This document shows, piece by piece, positions 24,499-35,561 of a DNA stretch of 64,000 nucleotides. This DNA is from Hansfordia pulvinata (lineage: Eukaryota; Ascomycota; Sordariomycetes; Xylariales): contig BJKQ01000013.1 of the NCBI GenBank assembly GCA_006538405.1, positions 372,001 to 436,000 on the forward strand, in the 5' to 3' direction. The translations under genes were made by a program, and so were the position numbers. The notes below the pieces were generated by a model. The model worked only from the letters and a program-made list of their open reading frames with translations. It was not told the origin of the DNA and ran no database searches. Numbering within the stretch: the stretch's first letter is position 1; every line of letters begins with the position of its first letter.

Positions 24499-27400
24499 AT
24501 GCGCTTCACCTGCGTCTCATACACTAACCCATGGGATGAAGCTATCATCCTTGACCCACCTCCAGGTCTCAGGATGCCACGAAGACCACCCGGGCCTCAT
24601 GACACCCAAAACGTGGCACCAATGTCGACAAACGCGTTTATTGCCGCTCAGCATGCTCTCCCAAGTCTTCGGGCCCCATGCCCCCAGAGACCTGCCTCAA
24701 GTACCGGACTTTGTGAGAGTGAAGGCACCCGTGGGAGCCTCGATCAGCAGCAGGGTGTACAACCAATCTCTGGGTTGCGCAGCTCCTCAGGGCCATCTGC
24801 AACCTCGCGGACGCCAGCCCAATGCGACACCAGCTCTGAGCCAGTCAGTCGCTCTGCCATTCAGCTCCGCTCGTCTGATTGCATTGTCGAGTTGAACTGT
24901 CTCCCGAATGTCGTTACGTTACAGGTACTCTACACTTACTTCGAGCAGTTCGGCAACATCGCCCAGATGGAATTGTCGAAGCAAGGGAAGAACACTAATG
25001 GCAAGATAATCTTCTCGAGCCAGCCAACCATTGGCGTCGGCATGCATGGTGTTCGTTTTGAGAACACGACACAGAAGATTCAGGTCCGGTCCGTCAGGAG
25101 GGCGGCTCAAACAGTCAAAATCCTAAGCCTGGGACAGCTCGAGCATCTCCCAAGATACTGTCGGATCAAGCCTCGTTCAATTGAGCTGGGAATGCTTCAA
25201 GGGGAGAGGACGATGACGACGATGAAGACACTGCGAAGCCTCAGACTCAGAGACAGTTTCGAGGTCGAGGTTGATCTCGAACGCCGAAAGCTGAAGATTA
25301 AGTTCACCGTTGACATGGAGCGCACCTACGAATACAAGGCCGACATACCTTTCTCCTCCTTGAAGACGCTTTACGGCGTGCAAATGCAAGGAGCGTGCTG
25401 GTCTCTAGTGTTCACACTGCCTTGCCCTCCGCTCGTGTACGAGCGCAGGAGTCTCAGGTCCATCACAGAGGACCTCGGCACGAAATCTAAGTGGTGGGAC
25501 AATGATTCTTGGAAACGCATAACAGACATCACAAGAAACCCATCTGCTTTGGACACAGAGCCCGCCAGCCTTTGCAGACCTGATCATGTTATTGACTTCG
25601 GCAAGTGGTTGACATACAGACTCATATTCGACCAATCTGAGCTTCCATACTGGACAGCGGTACATCGCGGACTTGAGGACCACAACATTAGATTTGTGCC
25701 TACCGAGTTCACATTTCTTCCCCCGCCAGAAACCAGTGTCTGGGATCTCATCAACCACCCGCGCGTGGCGGACAATGCTAGTGCTCTCCTGGGCTCTACT
25801 CCGGCCTTCAGTCTTCCTTGGGCCGTCAGGTACCAGCTTGAGGTCTGCATCTCGAACGGCGTTCTGATGGAGTACAATATTCCAAAGGAGTTCCTGGCGA
25901 AACTGCTGGAGCTGGTCAGCAAATCGAGCACGCGCCGGAACAGGGCCTGCGAACTTCTGTCATATATTGCTGAGAACAAGAAGCCGCTGTACAACCCGAT
26001 TGATATCTTCTCTGATAGACTGGCTATGAGTTACTGCCAACAAGCCAACAAGCCCGACTTCTGCCAATATGTTCGGAAAGTCAACATCAGTCCCACTACG
26101 CTTTACGCATTGACCCCCGCTCCAGAGGTGTCCAACCGAGTGCTCCGGCATTACAACAAGTTCGAGGATCGCTTTCTACGGGTCCAATTTCTTGATGAGA
26201 AGAGCAAAGACAAGATTTTTGCGGAAGCCGATAAAGCGATCAGTGAAGCTTTGTTCAGGCGCATTCGGCGGGTCCTAAGGAATGGGATCCAGATTGGCGA
26301 GAGAACCTTCAAGTTTCTGGCATACGGCAACTCCCAGCTTCGAGAGAACGGAGCATACTTCTTCTGCGAAACCTCTTCTGTGACATGCGATGATATTCGC
26401 AGCTGGATGGGCGACTTCCGGGACATTAAAGTCGTGGCCAAACATGCTGCACGCCTTGGGCAGTGCTTCTCGACAACGAAGATCGCCAGGAACCTAGCAG
26501 CAGGACTGGATATTCAGAAGATCCCTGACATTGAAAGCGAGAGTGTCTGTTTCAGCGATGGCGTGGGAAAGATCGCTCCATGGCTCGCAGAACAGGTGTC
26601 TCGGCAGCTTGGCATGAACAATCAGGACCGGACGCCCTCAGCCTTCCAATTCCGATCCGGTGGATTGAAGGGCCTCCTCGTGACCTGGGACGACGTCCCC
26701 CGATTCAACAACATATGCGTGCGACCGTCCCAGTCCAAGTTTCCCTCCAAGGAGAAGGGCTTTGAAATAATCAAAGCTGCGAAATGTAGCAGTCCGCTAC
26801 TCAACCGGCAGACCATCACCATTCTGACCCACTTGGGAGTGCCTGAGAGCACCATCGTTGCCATGGCAAGAGAGCAATACCTTCAGCTGTCTCGTGCGAT
26901 GGAGAATGACCACGTGGCCCTGGACTTACTGCGCAAGTCAATGGACCAGAACGGCACCACATCCATCATTGCCTCTATGATACAGAGTGGCTTCTCGGAT
27001 GAACCATTCTGTGCGGCCACCAAGCAACTCTGGCGCGTCTGGTCACAGAAGCAGCTCAAGGACAAGGCCCGGGTCGTCGTCGATCAAGGCGCTTTCGTCT
27101 TCGGCTGCGTGGACGAGACACTGACGCTGAGAGGTCACTGCAAGGAGTGGACCGAGAACAATTCGAATAAGCGCGGACACCTGCCACAAATATTCCTCCA
27201 GGTTGCATCCGTGGAGGATCCCAGCAACTATCACATCAAGACGGGGATCTGCGTCGTTGGTAGGAATCCGTCTCTGCATCCTGGAGACATTCGGGTGGTT
27301 GAGGCGGTCGATGTGCCCCAGCTGCGCCATCTACGGGATGTTGTGGTGTTCCCTGGACAGGGCGACAAGGACATTCCCTCCATGCTATCTGGGGGCGACC

Positions 27401-28551
27401 TTGATGGCGATGAGTTCTTCGTTTTTTGGGATGAACGGTTGATACCCAAGCGTTGGAACGTCGAGCCCATGGATTTCCACGGCCCAAAACCTGTCGAGAA
27501 CGAGCTTGGAGTCACCACCGAGGACATCTGCGATTTCTTTGTGCATTACATGGAGAACAACACACTTGGCCTGATTGCAACCAACCACTTGGCGCAAGCT
27601 ACATTACTCGGTCCAGACAAACCAGAGTGCTTAGAACTTGCCCGGCTACATTCGATGGCAGTCGACTTCGTGAAGACCGGGATACCGGCCCAGATGAATC
27701 CCAATCTTCAACCCAGAAAGTCGCCACACTTTATGGAGCGCCGTTCGAATTCCTTCCGCTCGACCGGGGCTGTGGGACAGATTTACGACTTGGTATCGTT
27801 GACCACATTTTCGCCGAACCTCTCTCGGCCATTCGATGAGCGCGTCTTGCGAAGATACGATTTGGAAAAGGCCATGCTGCACAAGGCCTGTGCGATCAAG
27901 CAGCAGTATGACCTGGAAATGAAGCAGATCCTGAACGCACGCGAGATCGAATCTGAGTTCGAGGTCTTCACGGCCTTCATCATGAGCAAGCCCCGGGTAG
28001 TCACTGACTACAAGATCCAGGAAGACATTGGGTGGATCATGACGACTCTAAAATCGACGTTCTTCGACAGAGTAGTCAAGGAGGCTGGCGGTCGTGATCA
28101 TGAGCTGCTCTTGCCCATGGTCGCCGCGTGTTATCAGGTGACATGGGAGCATGTGGTCTTGAATGAGAAAGCAGAAACGGCGAGTGGTGAAGACGGCAGG
28201 GAGATAGGGAGTGCCAGGGATGGCTACAGCATAGCGCCTCTGATCTCGTTTCCTTGGCTGTTCTACCAAGAGCTTGGTATGATAGCGAAGGATACTCGCA
28301 ATGCGGAACTGAGCGACCTGCCACAGCCCAGTGGGGTTTGGAATGGCGATGAGCTGAATGTCCCGATGCTTCACGTCGAGGCTGTGGGGGTAGAGACTGG
28401 CGAGACTACCCGCGCTGACCCGGAGGCGATAAAGGGAGAAGAGAACGAGACAAAGCTAGCAGTGGAGGAAGTGGAAGAGACCGAAGTGGCGGCGGAGTCC
28501 CAGCAGAGCGACAAGCTCGAGGCGCTGCTTTCCATGTTCGACGAAGACTGA
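24499..28551 (+). CDS. RNA-dependent RNA polymerase of the RNA-silencing type
   Basis: Cellular RdRP that makes double-stranded RNA for Dicer in quelling, meiotic silencing or related RNAi. Single exon, up to 1350 residues. A Ser/Pro-rich start is followed by an RRM-like fold (about 128-200, IVELNCLPNVVTLQVLYTYFEQFGNI). The RdRP domain spans about 400-1040, with FSDGVGKIAPWLA, FQFRSGGLKGLLVTWDD and VRPSQSKF, and the catalytic signature SGGDLDGDEFFVFWD; the metal-binding Asp residues are D967, D969 and D971. DLDGD, rather than the DYDGD of Neurospora QDE-1, points to the SAD-1/Rdp1 side of the family; that subgrouping is inference. The C-terminus is Glu-rich. The start is uncertain: ATG at 24499 is used here, but ACTAAC and CCAG just before the ATG at 24574 fit a 5' intron, which would remove 25 residues. 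Confidence 0.95.
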   Translation: MRFTCVSYTNPWDEAIILDPPPGLRMPRRPPGPHDTQNVAPMSTNAFIAAQHALPSLRAPCPQRPASSTGLCESEGTRGSLDQQQGVQPISGLRSSSGPSATSRTPAQCDTSSEPVSRSAIQLRSSDCIVELNCLPNVVTLQVLYTYFEQFGNIAQMELSKQGKNTNGKIIFSSQPTIGVGMHGVRFENTTQKIQVRSVRRAAQTVKILSLGQLEHLPRYCRIKPRSIELGMLQGERTMTTMKTLRSLRLRDSFEVEVDLERRKLKIKFTVDMERTYEYKADIPFSSLKTLYGVQMQGACWSLVFTLPCPPLVYERRSLRSITEDLGTKSKWWDNDSWKRITDITRNPSALDTEPASLCRPDHVIDFGKWLTYRLIFDQSELPYWTAVHRGLEDHNIRFVPTEFTFLPPPETSVWDLINHPRVADNASALLGSTPAFSLPWAVRYQLEVCISNGVLMEYNIPKEFLAKLLELVSKSSTRRNRACELLSYIAENKKPLYNPIDIFSDRLAMSYCQQANKPDFCQYVRKVNISPTTLYALTPAPEVSNRVLRHYNKFEDRFLRVQFLDEKSKDKIFAEADKAISEALFRRIRRVLRNGIQIGERTFKFLAYGNSQLRENGAYFFCETSSVTCDDIRSWMGDFRDIKVVAKHAARLGQCFSTTKIARNLAAGLDIQKIPDIESESVCFSDGVGKIAPWLAEQVSRQLGMNNQDRTPSAFQFRSGGLKGLLVTWDDVPRFNNICVRPSQSKFPSKEKGFEIIKAAKCSSPLLNRQTITILTHLGVPESTIVAMAREQYLQLSRAMENDHVALDLLRKSMDQNGTTSIIASMIQSGFSDEPFCAATKQLWRVWSQKQLKDKARVVVDQGAFVFGCVDETLTLRGHCKEWTENNSNKRGHLPQIFLQVASVEDPSNYHIKTGICVVGRNPSLHPGDIRVVEAVDVPQLRHLRDVVVFPGQGDKDIPSMLSGGDLDGDEFFVFWDERLIPKRWNVEPMDFHGPKPVENELGVTTEDICDFFVHYMENNTLGLIATNHLAQATLLGPDKPECLELARLHSMAVDFVKTGIPAQMNPNLQPRKSPHFMERRSNSFRSTGAVGQIYDLVSLTTFSPNLSRPFDERVLRRYDLEKAMLHKACAIKQQYDLEMKQILNAREIESEFEVFTAFIMSKPRVVTDYKIQEDIGWIMTTLKSTFFDRVVKEAGGRDHELLLPMVAACYQVTWEHVVLNEKAETASGEDGREIGSARDGYSIAPLISFPWLFYQELGMIAKDTRNAELSDLPQPSGVWNGDELNVPMLHVEAVGVETGETTRADPEAIKGEENETKLAVEEVEETEVAAESQQSDKLEALLSMFDED

Positions 28552-29698
28552 GCAGGTGTTGCAGCACCCACTCGATATTTATCCCGCCGGGGTTGGGCAG
28601 TCATTGCTGGATTGGGCAAGGAAGGACTGGAAGAAGGTGAATGATGTCGATACCTCGGGGCCGGAAAGTTATCCACATCCAGAACGCTTGCATTCTTTAC
28701 AGGCGGGCCGTGGGCGGCTGCAGCCAAGGATCATGCACATATCCGATTTTGCCTTCGCTAAGAATGAAAACAATTCAGTTTGCTTCATGACATGTCGTTA
28801 TTCAAGTCGGTGCTTTGAAAGAGTTAAAGCGTCTTCCCAATCGTCGATCACTTCTTAGGGCAGCAAAGATGTTCCTCTTGGATGCGGTCCGGTGTACTGC
28901 TTGTGTACTGCTGCATTGCGGCGTTCCCAAACCGAGAGAGAGGCATCGACACCGCGAGCGTAGGGGTATGTATTGATGGCTCTGACATTGACAGACCCAC
29001 CTGCTAGTAAAGATAGCTGGATATGCAGATGGACATTGTATGACTTTAACCAGAAATGTTGCCCGCCGCATGCATGACGACCTGGCCTGCGTGATTGACC
29101 CCTCCAATCCACTGCACAGTGGCAGACGCGGAGGTACGAGTACGTGTCGGGGCTGAAAGTACTTGCACAGGGCTGAGATAGCCCGCCTGTACGCCTGTCC
29201 CTGTACTTGCTTGTCAAGAGGGTTGATCCTCTAGCGAAAAACACTGGCACACACGAATTTCCTGCGTGGACCGGGGCCGGTGGTTTGGTGGCACCGCGCA
29301 ACTTGGACCTGCAACACGATGGCCGAGTGTTGATTGAGGCCGATGACCCATTTGTAACTGCTTCCCCAACGCTGACAAGACGAATTGCTATTGAAAAGCC
29401 AGTCTATCCTGGTATCCTGAATCATACGTACGTGGCTGTCTGCCTGCTGTGCTGTAGGTCGCTCTGCAGGTCGAAACTTTCCCGGTGTAATTACCCGCCG
29501 TCGTGTCCCCGTCCCGTCTTTTTTTTGGTGCAGGCCGCCGTTATTTTTTGCGAAAAGAAATCCCGGCCGGGTGGGCCTCGGCTAATAATCGTGGGACGGC
29601 GAGCAGGTCTGACCCCCCCAAACCAACCTTCCACCTCCATCCCACCGTCCCGACCCGACCACACCAAAGAACCCCGCCGCGACAGACCAACAGCAGTC
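28552..29698. other. intergenic, NAC-beta promoter at right; no gene recognised
   Basis: Short open frames only. One TACGAGTA octamer at 29135-29142. The last 150 bases before the NAC-beta ATG are C-rich with few G, like a leader. Confidence 0.45.
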
Positions 29699-30701
29699 AT
29701 GGCCGACGTCCAGGAGATCCTCAAGAAGAAGTTTGGCGGCGCCGCCCCTGCCCGTACCGGTATGCCTCATCTGCCCTATCCAAACGATTCATCCCACCTG
29801 CCTCCCCTCTTCCGGCTCCCGCCCTGCCTCCCCGCCAACCTGAGTGATGGCCCGGTGCATGAGGGCGTGTTTTCGAGATGCGTCAGCCAAGAGGAGGGAG
29901 AATCGAGCATCACATGCGCACTGGGTTTTTAATCTTCAGCCGGCGTAATGTCATTACGAGCGGGCGCAGATGAAGCTGGAATCTTGTGCGTCGGATGGCG
30001 AGACAGGGCACCGGGCGAATCCACCCGCGCCAGGAGCAACATGATTTTGGGCCAGGCCTACTCTTGCACGCACCACGAATCACATCAAGGGCTGCACCAG
30101 CTTCACCCCTCGTGAGCTGCAACGACCACTCGCGCCCGCACCAACACTTGCTATGCGCCCACTTCTACCGCAAGCACACTAACACCCGACTCTCAATAGG
30201 TGGCAAGGGTACTCCCAGACAGAAGGCCAGACGCAATGTCGCCCGCTCCGGCAACGACGACAAGAAGCTCCAGGCTACCCTGAAGAAGCTGAACACCCAG
30301 CCCATCCAGGCCATTGAGGAGGTCAACATGTTCAAGAGCGACGGCAACGTTATTCACTTTGCCGCCCCCAAGGGTGAGTCCGGCAAACCCCTTCTTAAAG
30401 CGTGCAGTCGCTTGCGAACCAACCGCATCGCATGTCTGCAACAACCGACTAATACAGCCTTTTCTCCCCAGTTCACGCGGCCGTTCCCTCCAACACCTTC
30501 GCGATCTACGGTAACGGTGAAGACAAGGAGCTCACGGAGCTCGTCCCCGGCATCCTGAACCAGCTCGGCCCCGACTCTCTGGCTTCCCTTAGAAAGCTCG
30601 CCGAGAGCTACCAGAGCATGTCCAAGGAGGCCAAGGACGGCGACGACGACGACATCCCCGACCTGGTTGCTGGCGAGAACTTTGAGGAGAAGCCCGAATA
30701 A
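29699..30701 (+). CDS. EGD1: Nascent polypeptide-associated complex subunit beta (EGD1/BTF3)
   Basis: Subunit of NAC, the ribosome-bound heterodimer that shields nascent chains and prevents mis-targeting to the ER. Exons 29699-29759, 30200-30373 and 30472-30701, 154 residues, normal for the family. The ribosome-binding motif [13 protein letters not shown] is formed across intron 1, and the NAC beta-barrel (about 38-105) contains [30 protein letters not shown], joined exactly across intron 2. The tail is acidic ([20 protein letters not shown]). Intron 1 is long (440 bases). It is convergent with TAD1. Confidence 0.97.
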
Positions 30702-31701
30702 ACGTCCTTGTCCTATCCCAACGATTCCCTCTCCTCCTCCTCTCCGCCTTCGATGAAAACACCACGATCCGGATGATGGCACGTGTGAAACGATGAACGA
30801 GAAACCAAACGCGGGGAAGACGCTTTAGATGAACGGAGTTACTGCATGTCAGTTCAAGGCTGGGCCGTATTAGCATTGCATCCCGTGCAGGGGTGACGAG
30901 GAAAGGAAAACAAAAGAGCAACGGGACCGGAGTCGAATCAGGCATATGAATTTCATTCCATTTTCGGTTGGCCGGATCGAGTTCCTGTTCCTTGATGGTC
31001 TGTGTTTGGCCCCATTTGCTCTTCTCTCCCATGTACGCCACGCGGCGGGCGAGAGCTGCCCCAGCTCAGAACCTCCCGTGTCTGCTCCCGCATCTTCGAC
31101 CCTAAACACGTGCTCTGGCTGGTCGGCTCGGCCAAGCCTGATCAGTTCATAGGAAAAGGGGGGGGGGGCGGTGTTCGTTGCGGAAAATGGACTGCGGTCC
31201 TGACTATTAGCTGGCCGTGCGTAATTATTTGGGCGGCCCAATGCGACAAACAAGTAAAACAATAAATAACCATTGTCACGTTCTTTCTGATTGGATGCGG
31301 GATATTGACCTACTGTGGTGACCTCACTTGGCGGTCTTGAATAATGTTCCGAATCTGTAACCTACGGTGAGAACGGCCCGGACTCTGTTGGAATCAGTTT
31401 GCGGTCTGGTAATGCCATAGGGTCCAGCAATGTTAGATTGAGGGCACAACACTGTGAAGGCTTTTCTATCAATGCAGCCACAAGGAACCCAGTAGAGATA
31501 CCCAGAGACATGGGGCGTAGCTGTCATGAAGCTATCATCCATATTTACCCAAGCTTCCTTGGCAGGTACACCACATCCAAATGCCTCTTGAAATAAGGAT
31601 CAAGAACCGACAACTTTGCATCGCCATTGAATTGCAGCCCGTATTTTGCCGAGAAGGTAGTTTCTGATTCCTCCTGCTCTACCAACTGCCAAATTCTCTA
31701 C

Positions 31702-31754
<53 letters not shown>

Positions 31755-31773
31755 TCCCACTCCCAGCGAATTC
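30702..31773. other. convergent 3' flanks of EGD1 and TAD1
   Basis: No coding frame recognised. It carries a 10-base G run near 31159, and the CT microsatellite listed separately lies at the TAD1 side. Confidence 0.5.
31704..31752. repeat. CT dinucleotide microsatellite, about 24 copies
   Basis: Perfect (CT)n on the plus strand, starting 22 bases beyond the TAD1 stop codon; in the TAD1 transcript it would be a GA tract in the 3' untranslated region. Confidence 0.95.
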
Positions 31774-33940
31774 TCACTCTGCAAGCCGGAACCCCTCGTC
31801 GCCCCGATTCCCAACCCAGCCCCGCAGCGCGCCGCACCGCTCGACGTCCCTCTTGACCCGCCGCCTGGCCGCCAGGGGCCCGCCGGCCTTGACGTCCGCG
31901 TACGCCGGGGGAGGCCGGGGATCTTGGCCGCCGCCGTGGAGGAGAAACCGCAGGAGTGAGAGCTCGTGGCGTTGCTGCTGTTCCCCACCTCCTCCTTGGC
32001 CCTCCTCCGCCGCAGCCTCCGCCGCAGCCTCCGCCACCTCGGCAGCGACGCCCCAGAGCGCGCGCCGCGAGGCAAAGCCCCCGCACCCCGGCCGCCCGGC
32101 CCTCCTGCCCTGCAGCGCGCCGCCGACGGTCGTCTCCTCGCGGCGGCGGCGGCGGCGGCTGGGGTCGCCGGAGTCGCCGCCGCCGGCGATAGGCCCGAGG
32201 GCGATGCAGGCCGTTGCTAGGTTGCTCGGGACCGGGGGCCGGCTGTCGTGCGGTTGCGTGCGGGGCGCAGGCGGAGGGGCGGAGGCAGAAGGAGGAGGAG
32301 GAGGAGGAGAGAGGGTCGGCGGGAGAGCGGGGTCGGCGGGGGCGGCGACGGCCAGGGCGCGGCGCGAGTACGCGAACTCGAGAGAGGTGGTGCGCACCTC
32401 GAACGGGCGGAATGCGTACCCGCCTGCCCACGCGCGTGTTCGCGTCGCGGCGGCGGTGGCGTCTTCTCCCTCTTCCCTTCCCTCTCCGTCTCCCTTCCCT
32501 TCCTCTCCCACCCTCCCCGGCCCCCGGCTCCGCGACGGCAGCAGCACCCGGCCCATGCGCCCCTCGGCCGAGAAGGCCCGGCGGCACCCGGACTCGGAGT
32601 GCTGCGCGGCGGGGAGGACCACCGTGGACAGGTAGGCTCCCCCTCCGCCGCCGGGGCCGGGCCCGGTCTCCCCCGGGCCCTGGCCCTGGCTCTGGCTCAG
32701 GGGCGCGACCAGCAGCGAGGCCACGCCCGAGAGCAGCGACAGGCACTGGCGGCGGGCCAGTTTGTCGGAGCACGACTTGGACAGCGTGGGCGGGGCGTCG
32801 GCGCGCGCGGGCTTGCGGCGCACGGCGCCCAGGAGCGAGAAGTACCCCCGGCCCGGGAGGCCGCCGCCGCCGCCGCCAGCGGCACCTGGGGGGGCGAGGT
32901 CCGCCGCGTCGCTGCTGCTCCCGCCGGCCCCATCTTCTGGTGACGGCATCTCTGTCTCCCGGGCCCCGGCGGCTTCAGGGCAGCGAGCTCCCCGCTCGCC
33001 AGCGGCTGGCGGCTCTGGGGCGACAGCAACGGGGAGCGCCCAGGGCGACGCGTCCTCCTGCGCCGCCATGGTCAGCTCCATGCTGGCGTCGCCGCACGGC
33101 GCCTCGCTGCAGTACATGTGCAGGCGGACCGAGTCGCGGAAGGCGAAGGGCTGCGCGGTCCAGGCGGGGGAAGCATCTTCTTCTTCTTCCTCTTCATCGT
33201 CGTCGTCGTCACGAGCTGCTCCAGATGCAGTCGTGTCATCCGAGGGCAGCTTCATCGCCGCCGCTGCCGCCGCCGCATAGTGCTTCTCCCCGACGCCCCG
33301 CCTCCGCAGCCACGGCGACCGATACTCCGGGTCGCGGGCGAGGCGCAGGCACTCGTCGAGGACGAGGCGGTTGAAGGCGCGGATGGCCAGAACCTCGGCG
33401 TGCCAGTCGTGTAGGACGTCGCCGCGGGCGCTGCCGTCTGCCACCCGCGCCGCCGGCAAGCACTTCATGCCCGTCCTGCGCACACAAAATGATCCGCAAG
33501 TCAGCTGGAGCCAGCCACGCGGATTTCAAGGGCCCTCCTATAGGTACGCTCTACGTAGTAACACGCGGAGTAGCGGAGGGGGGGATAGGAGTGGCATCTC
33601 ACGCAAGGGATAGGCATTGCAGCTCGTCGTTGTCATCTGCGGCGGGTATGAGTCTGGGTGTCTCTCGCGGGAGGTGTTGCATGGAAAGGGGTTGGATTGC
33701 AATCATGAGGTGGGTCAGGCGAGGAGGAATAAAAGGCCCTCCATCTTTCCAAGCCCCGTTCCCGTCTTCCAACACAAGAGTGATCCAACGAATGTACGGG
33801 AACGAACCTTGGGCGACGATGGCGCTCAGGGGCACCCACTCGCGCAGGCCGTTGGTGCGGACGGCGGGCTTGCGCTTAGCAGGCAGCTCGTCGAACCGCT
33901 CGTGCACCAGGGCCGCGATGCGGTCGGGTAGAGAGGCCAT
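31774..33940 (-). CDS. TAD1: tRNA-specific adenosine deaminase 1 (ADAT1/TAD1)
   Basis: Deaminates A37 of tRNA-Ala to inosine. Exons 33940-33808, 33636-33603 (34 bases) and 33475-31774, 622 residues. The spliced protein reads WVPLSAIVAQ-DDNDELQCLSLA-TGMKCLP, as in the family. Zinc ligands and catalytic residues are visible: H81 and E83 in DWHAEVLAIRAFNR, C183 in PCGDAS, and C291 in KSCSDKLARRQ. The deaminase core is interrupted by disordered insertions: an Asp/Glu run (about 144-155) and a Gly/Pro/Ser-rich block (about 200-270). The C-terminal domain ends with RDVERCGALRGWVGNRGDEGF, matching the usual end of ADAT1 proteins. At 622 residues it is longer than typical because of these insertions. 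Codons are extremely GC-rich. Divergent from the eL24 gene (639 bases between start codons). Confidence 0.93.
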
Positions 33941-34578
33941 CTAGCAGTCACGAGGGACTGGAGCGGCCGTTCTCACGGGGCATGTCTGTGCATGAAAGCT
34001 GGTGACCCATATCTAAGGTAGGGAATGTTCACCAGACGTTGATAGCCACTTGACGTGGGAAGACTGGACTGCCTACAAGTTGACGAGGATGCGTGGGGCT
34101 GGGCCGATATTCATTTATGGGGGTTGTGTCTTGCAGTCAACACTTCAATGTTGAAGTCGACCCCGGCTAAGAACACTGGGGAGCCCAGACAAAGATGCCT
34201 GGCACCTCTCGTTGATGAGGTCACTCCCTGCGAGTCGCGCAGGTGGGGCATCTTCCGCTGCGGGCACGCGTGCCAGGGGACGCTCGCACTGCCACAACTT
34301 CAGCCACGCCCCACCGCGGCAGGATTGGATCAAAGGCCCCGCCCAGGCCAGACTTGGGCCCTAAAAAGCGAAAAAAGGCGGCCTGGTGTGGCTTAGTCAC
34401 GCAGCCCATCCCACAATCTGGCCGCACCGGGCGCATTTTGCGAAAATAGGCCCAACCCTCGCCCGTGAACATTTTCCCACTACAACCACGACACGACCAC
34501 ACGCCCTTACTAACCCCCACCCAATCACCCTCACAGCCAAACCACCTCGGAAGCCCTCATCGCCCCAATCCCGTCAAA
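33941..34578. promoter_or_regulatory. divergent promoter of TAD1 and RPL24
   Basis: Contains CCCTAA at 34359-34364 followed by an A-rich segment (34364-34378), 215 bases before the eL24 ATG, and an AC-rich, G-poor leader from about 34470. No gene seen. Confidence 0.5.
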
Positions 34579-35561
34579 ATGAGGACTTACGACGACTCCT
34601 TCTCTGGCCAGAGAATTTACCCCGGCAAGGTACGATTTCCGTGACGCCAGGTGCCATTCTGAAGACACCGGTGGCACCTTGAAAAAGTGATCTCCACACT
34701 CCGACGGCAATCCACAAGACGGGCGCAGCGAACTCCGAACCGACGACAATCAGCGACGCGATCAGCGAAACCACTCCGCTCTGCGACCCAGCGGGGGCAA
34801 CCGCGACCAAATCGAGATAGCAAGATGGAACTTGAGCAGTGAATCTCTACTCGCATCAGTACCCGAACCCGACCAAACGACCTGTATCCCATACGCAGCA
34901 CCGCACGTCCTCTCGCCTGTCTTGTCGTTCGGATATTGCAAACTACGCCGTCGTAGGAGTGTGGAATGATCTGCCGATCCGCGATTCGTCGCCTTGTGCA
35001 ATGCAGTACTGACCTGTCTCTTTCTTCTTGCAGGGTAAGCTCTACGTCAGAGGCGACAGCAAGGTCTTCCGTTTCCAGAACGGCAAGTCCGAGTCGCTGT
35101 TCCTGCAGCGCAAGAACCCCCGCCGCATCGCGTGGACCACCCTCTTCCGCAGACAGCACCGCAAGGGTATCACTGAGGTACGACCGCCCCCAGCATCCGC
35201 CCCGAGCCATGACTCGACGGACAGCTTGCCACCCCTTGAGCGACAGCGCTGACGCGAATGCCCCAACCCACAGGAAGCCGCCAAGAAGCGCACCCGCCGC
35301 ACCGTCAAGGCCCAGCGTGCCATCGTCGGTGCCTCTCTCGATGTCATCAAGGAGAAGCGCTCCATGAGGCCCGAAGCCCGTTCCGCGGCCCGCGCCGAGG
35401 CCATCAAGGAGAGCAAGGACAAGAAGGCCGCCGCCGCCGCCGCCAAGAAGAGCGAGAAGGCCAAGAACGCCGCCGTCGCCTCCAAGGGCCAGACCCAGCG
35501 CATCGTCGGCAAGCAGGGCTCCAAGGGTGCCGCCCCCAAGCCTGCCAAGGCCACCCGCTAA
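34579..35561 (+). CDS. RPL24: 60S ribosomal protein eL24
   Basis: Structural protein of the large ribosomal subunit. Exons 34579-34629, 35034-35177 and 35274-35561, 160 residues. The zinc-ribbon-like N-domain reads MRTYDDSFSGQRIYPGKGKLYVRGD..KVFRF and contains no Cys, as in other eL24 proteins of fungi. The middle has NPRRIAWTTLFRRQHRKG, then a long basic Ala/Lys-rich helix and tail ending PAKATR. Introns fall after complete codons (GK|GK and TE|EA), with CTGAC branch sites before both acceptors. Intron 1 is long (404 bases) and carries a hairpin. Confidence 0.98.
34649..34679 (+). other. hairpin in RPL24 intron 1
   Basis: Perfect 8-base inverted repeat AGGTGCCA (34649-34656) and TGGCACCT (34672-34679) with a 15-base loop, 20 bases after the donor site. 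It could form in the pre-mRNA; a role is speculative. Confidence 0.4.

Noticed and set aside
32214..33374. 386-codon plus-strand frame opposite TAD1
   Set aside because: Arg/Pro/Gly-rich shadow of a GC-rich exon with clear ADAT1 motifs on the other strand.
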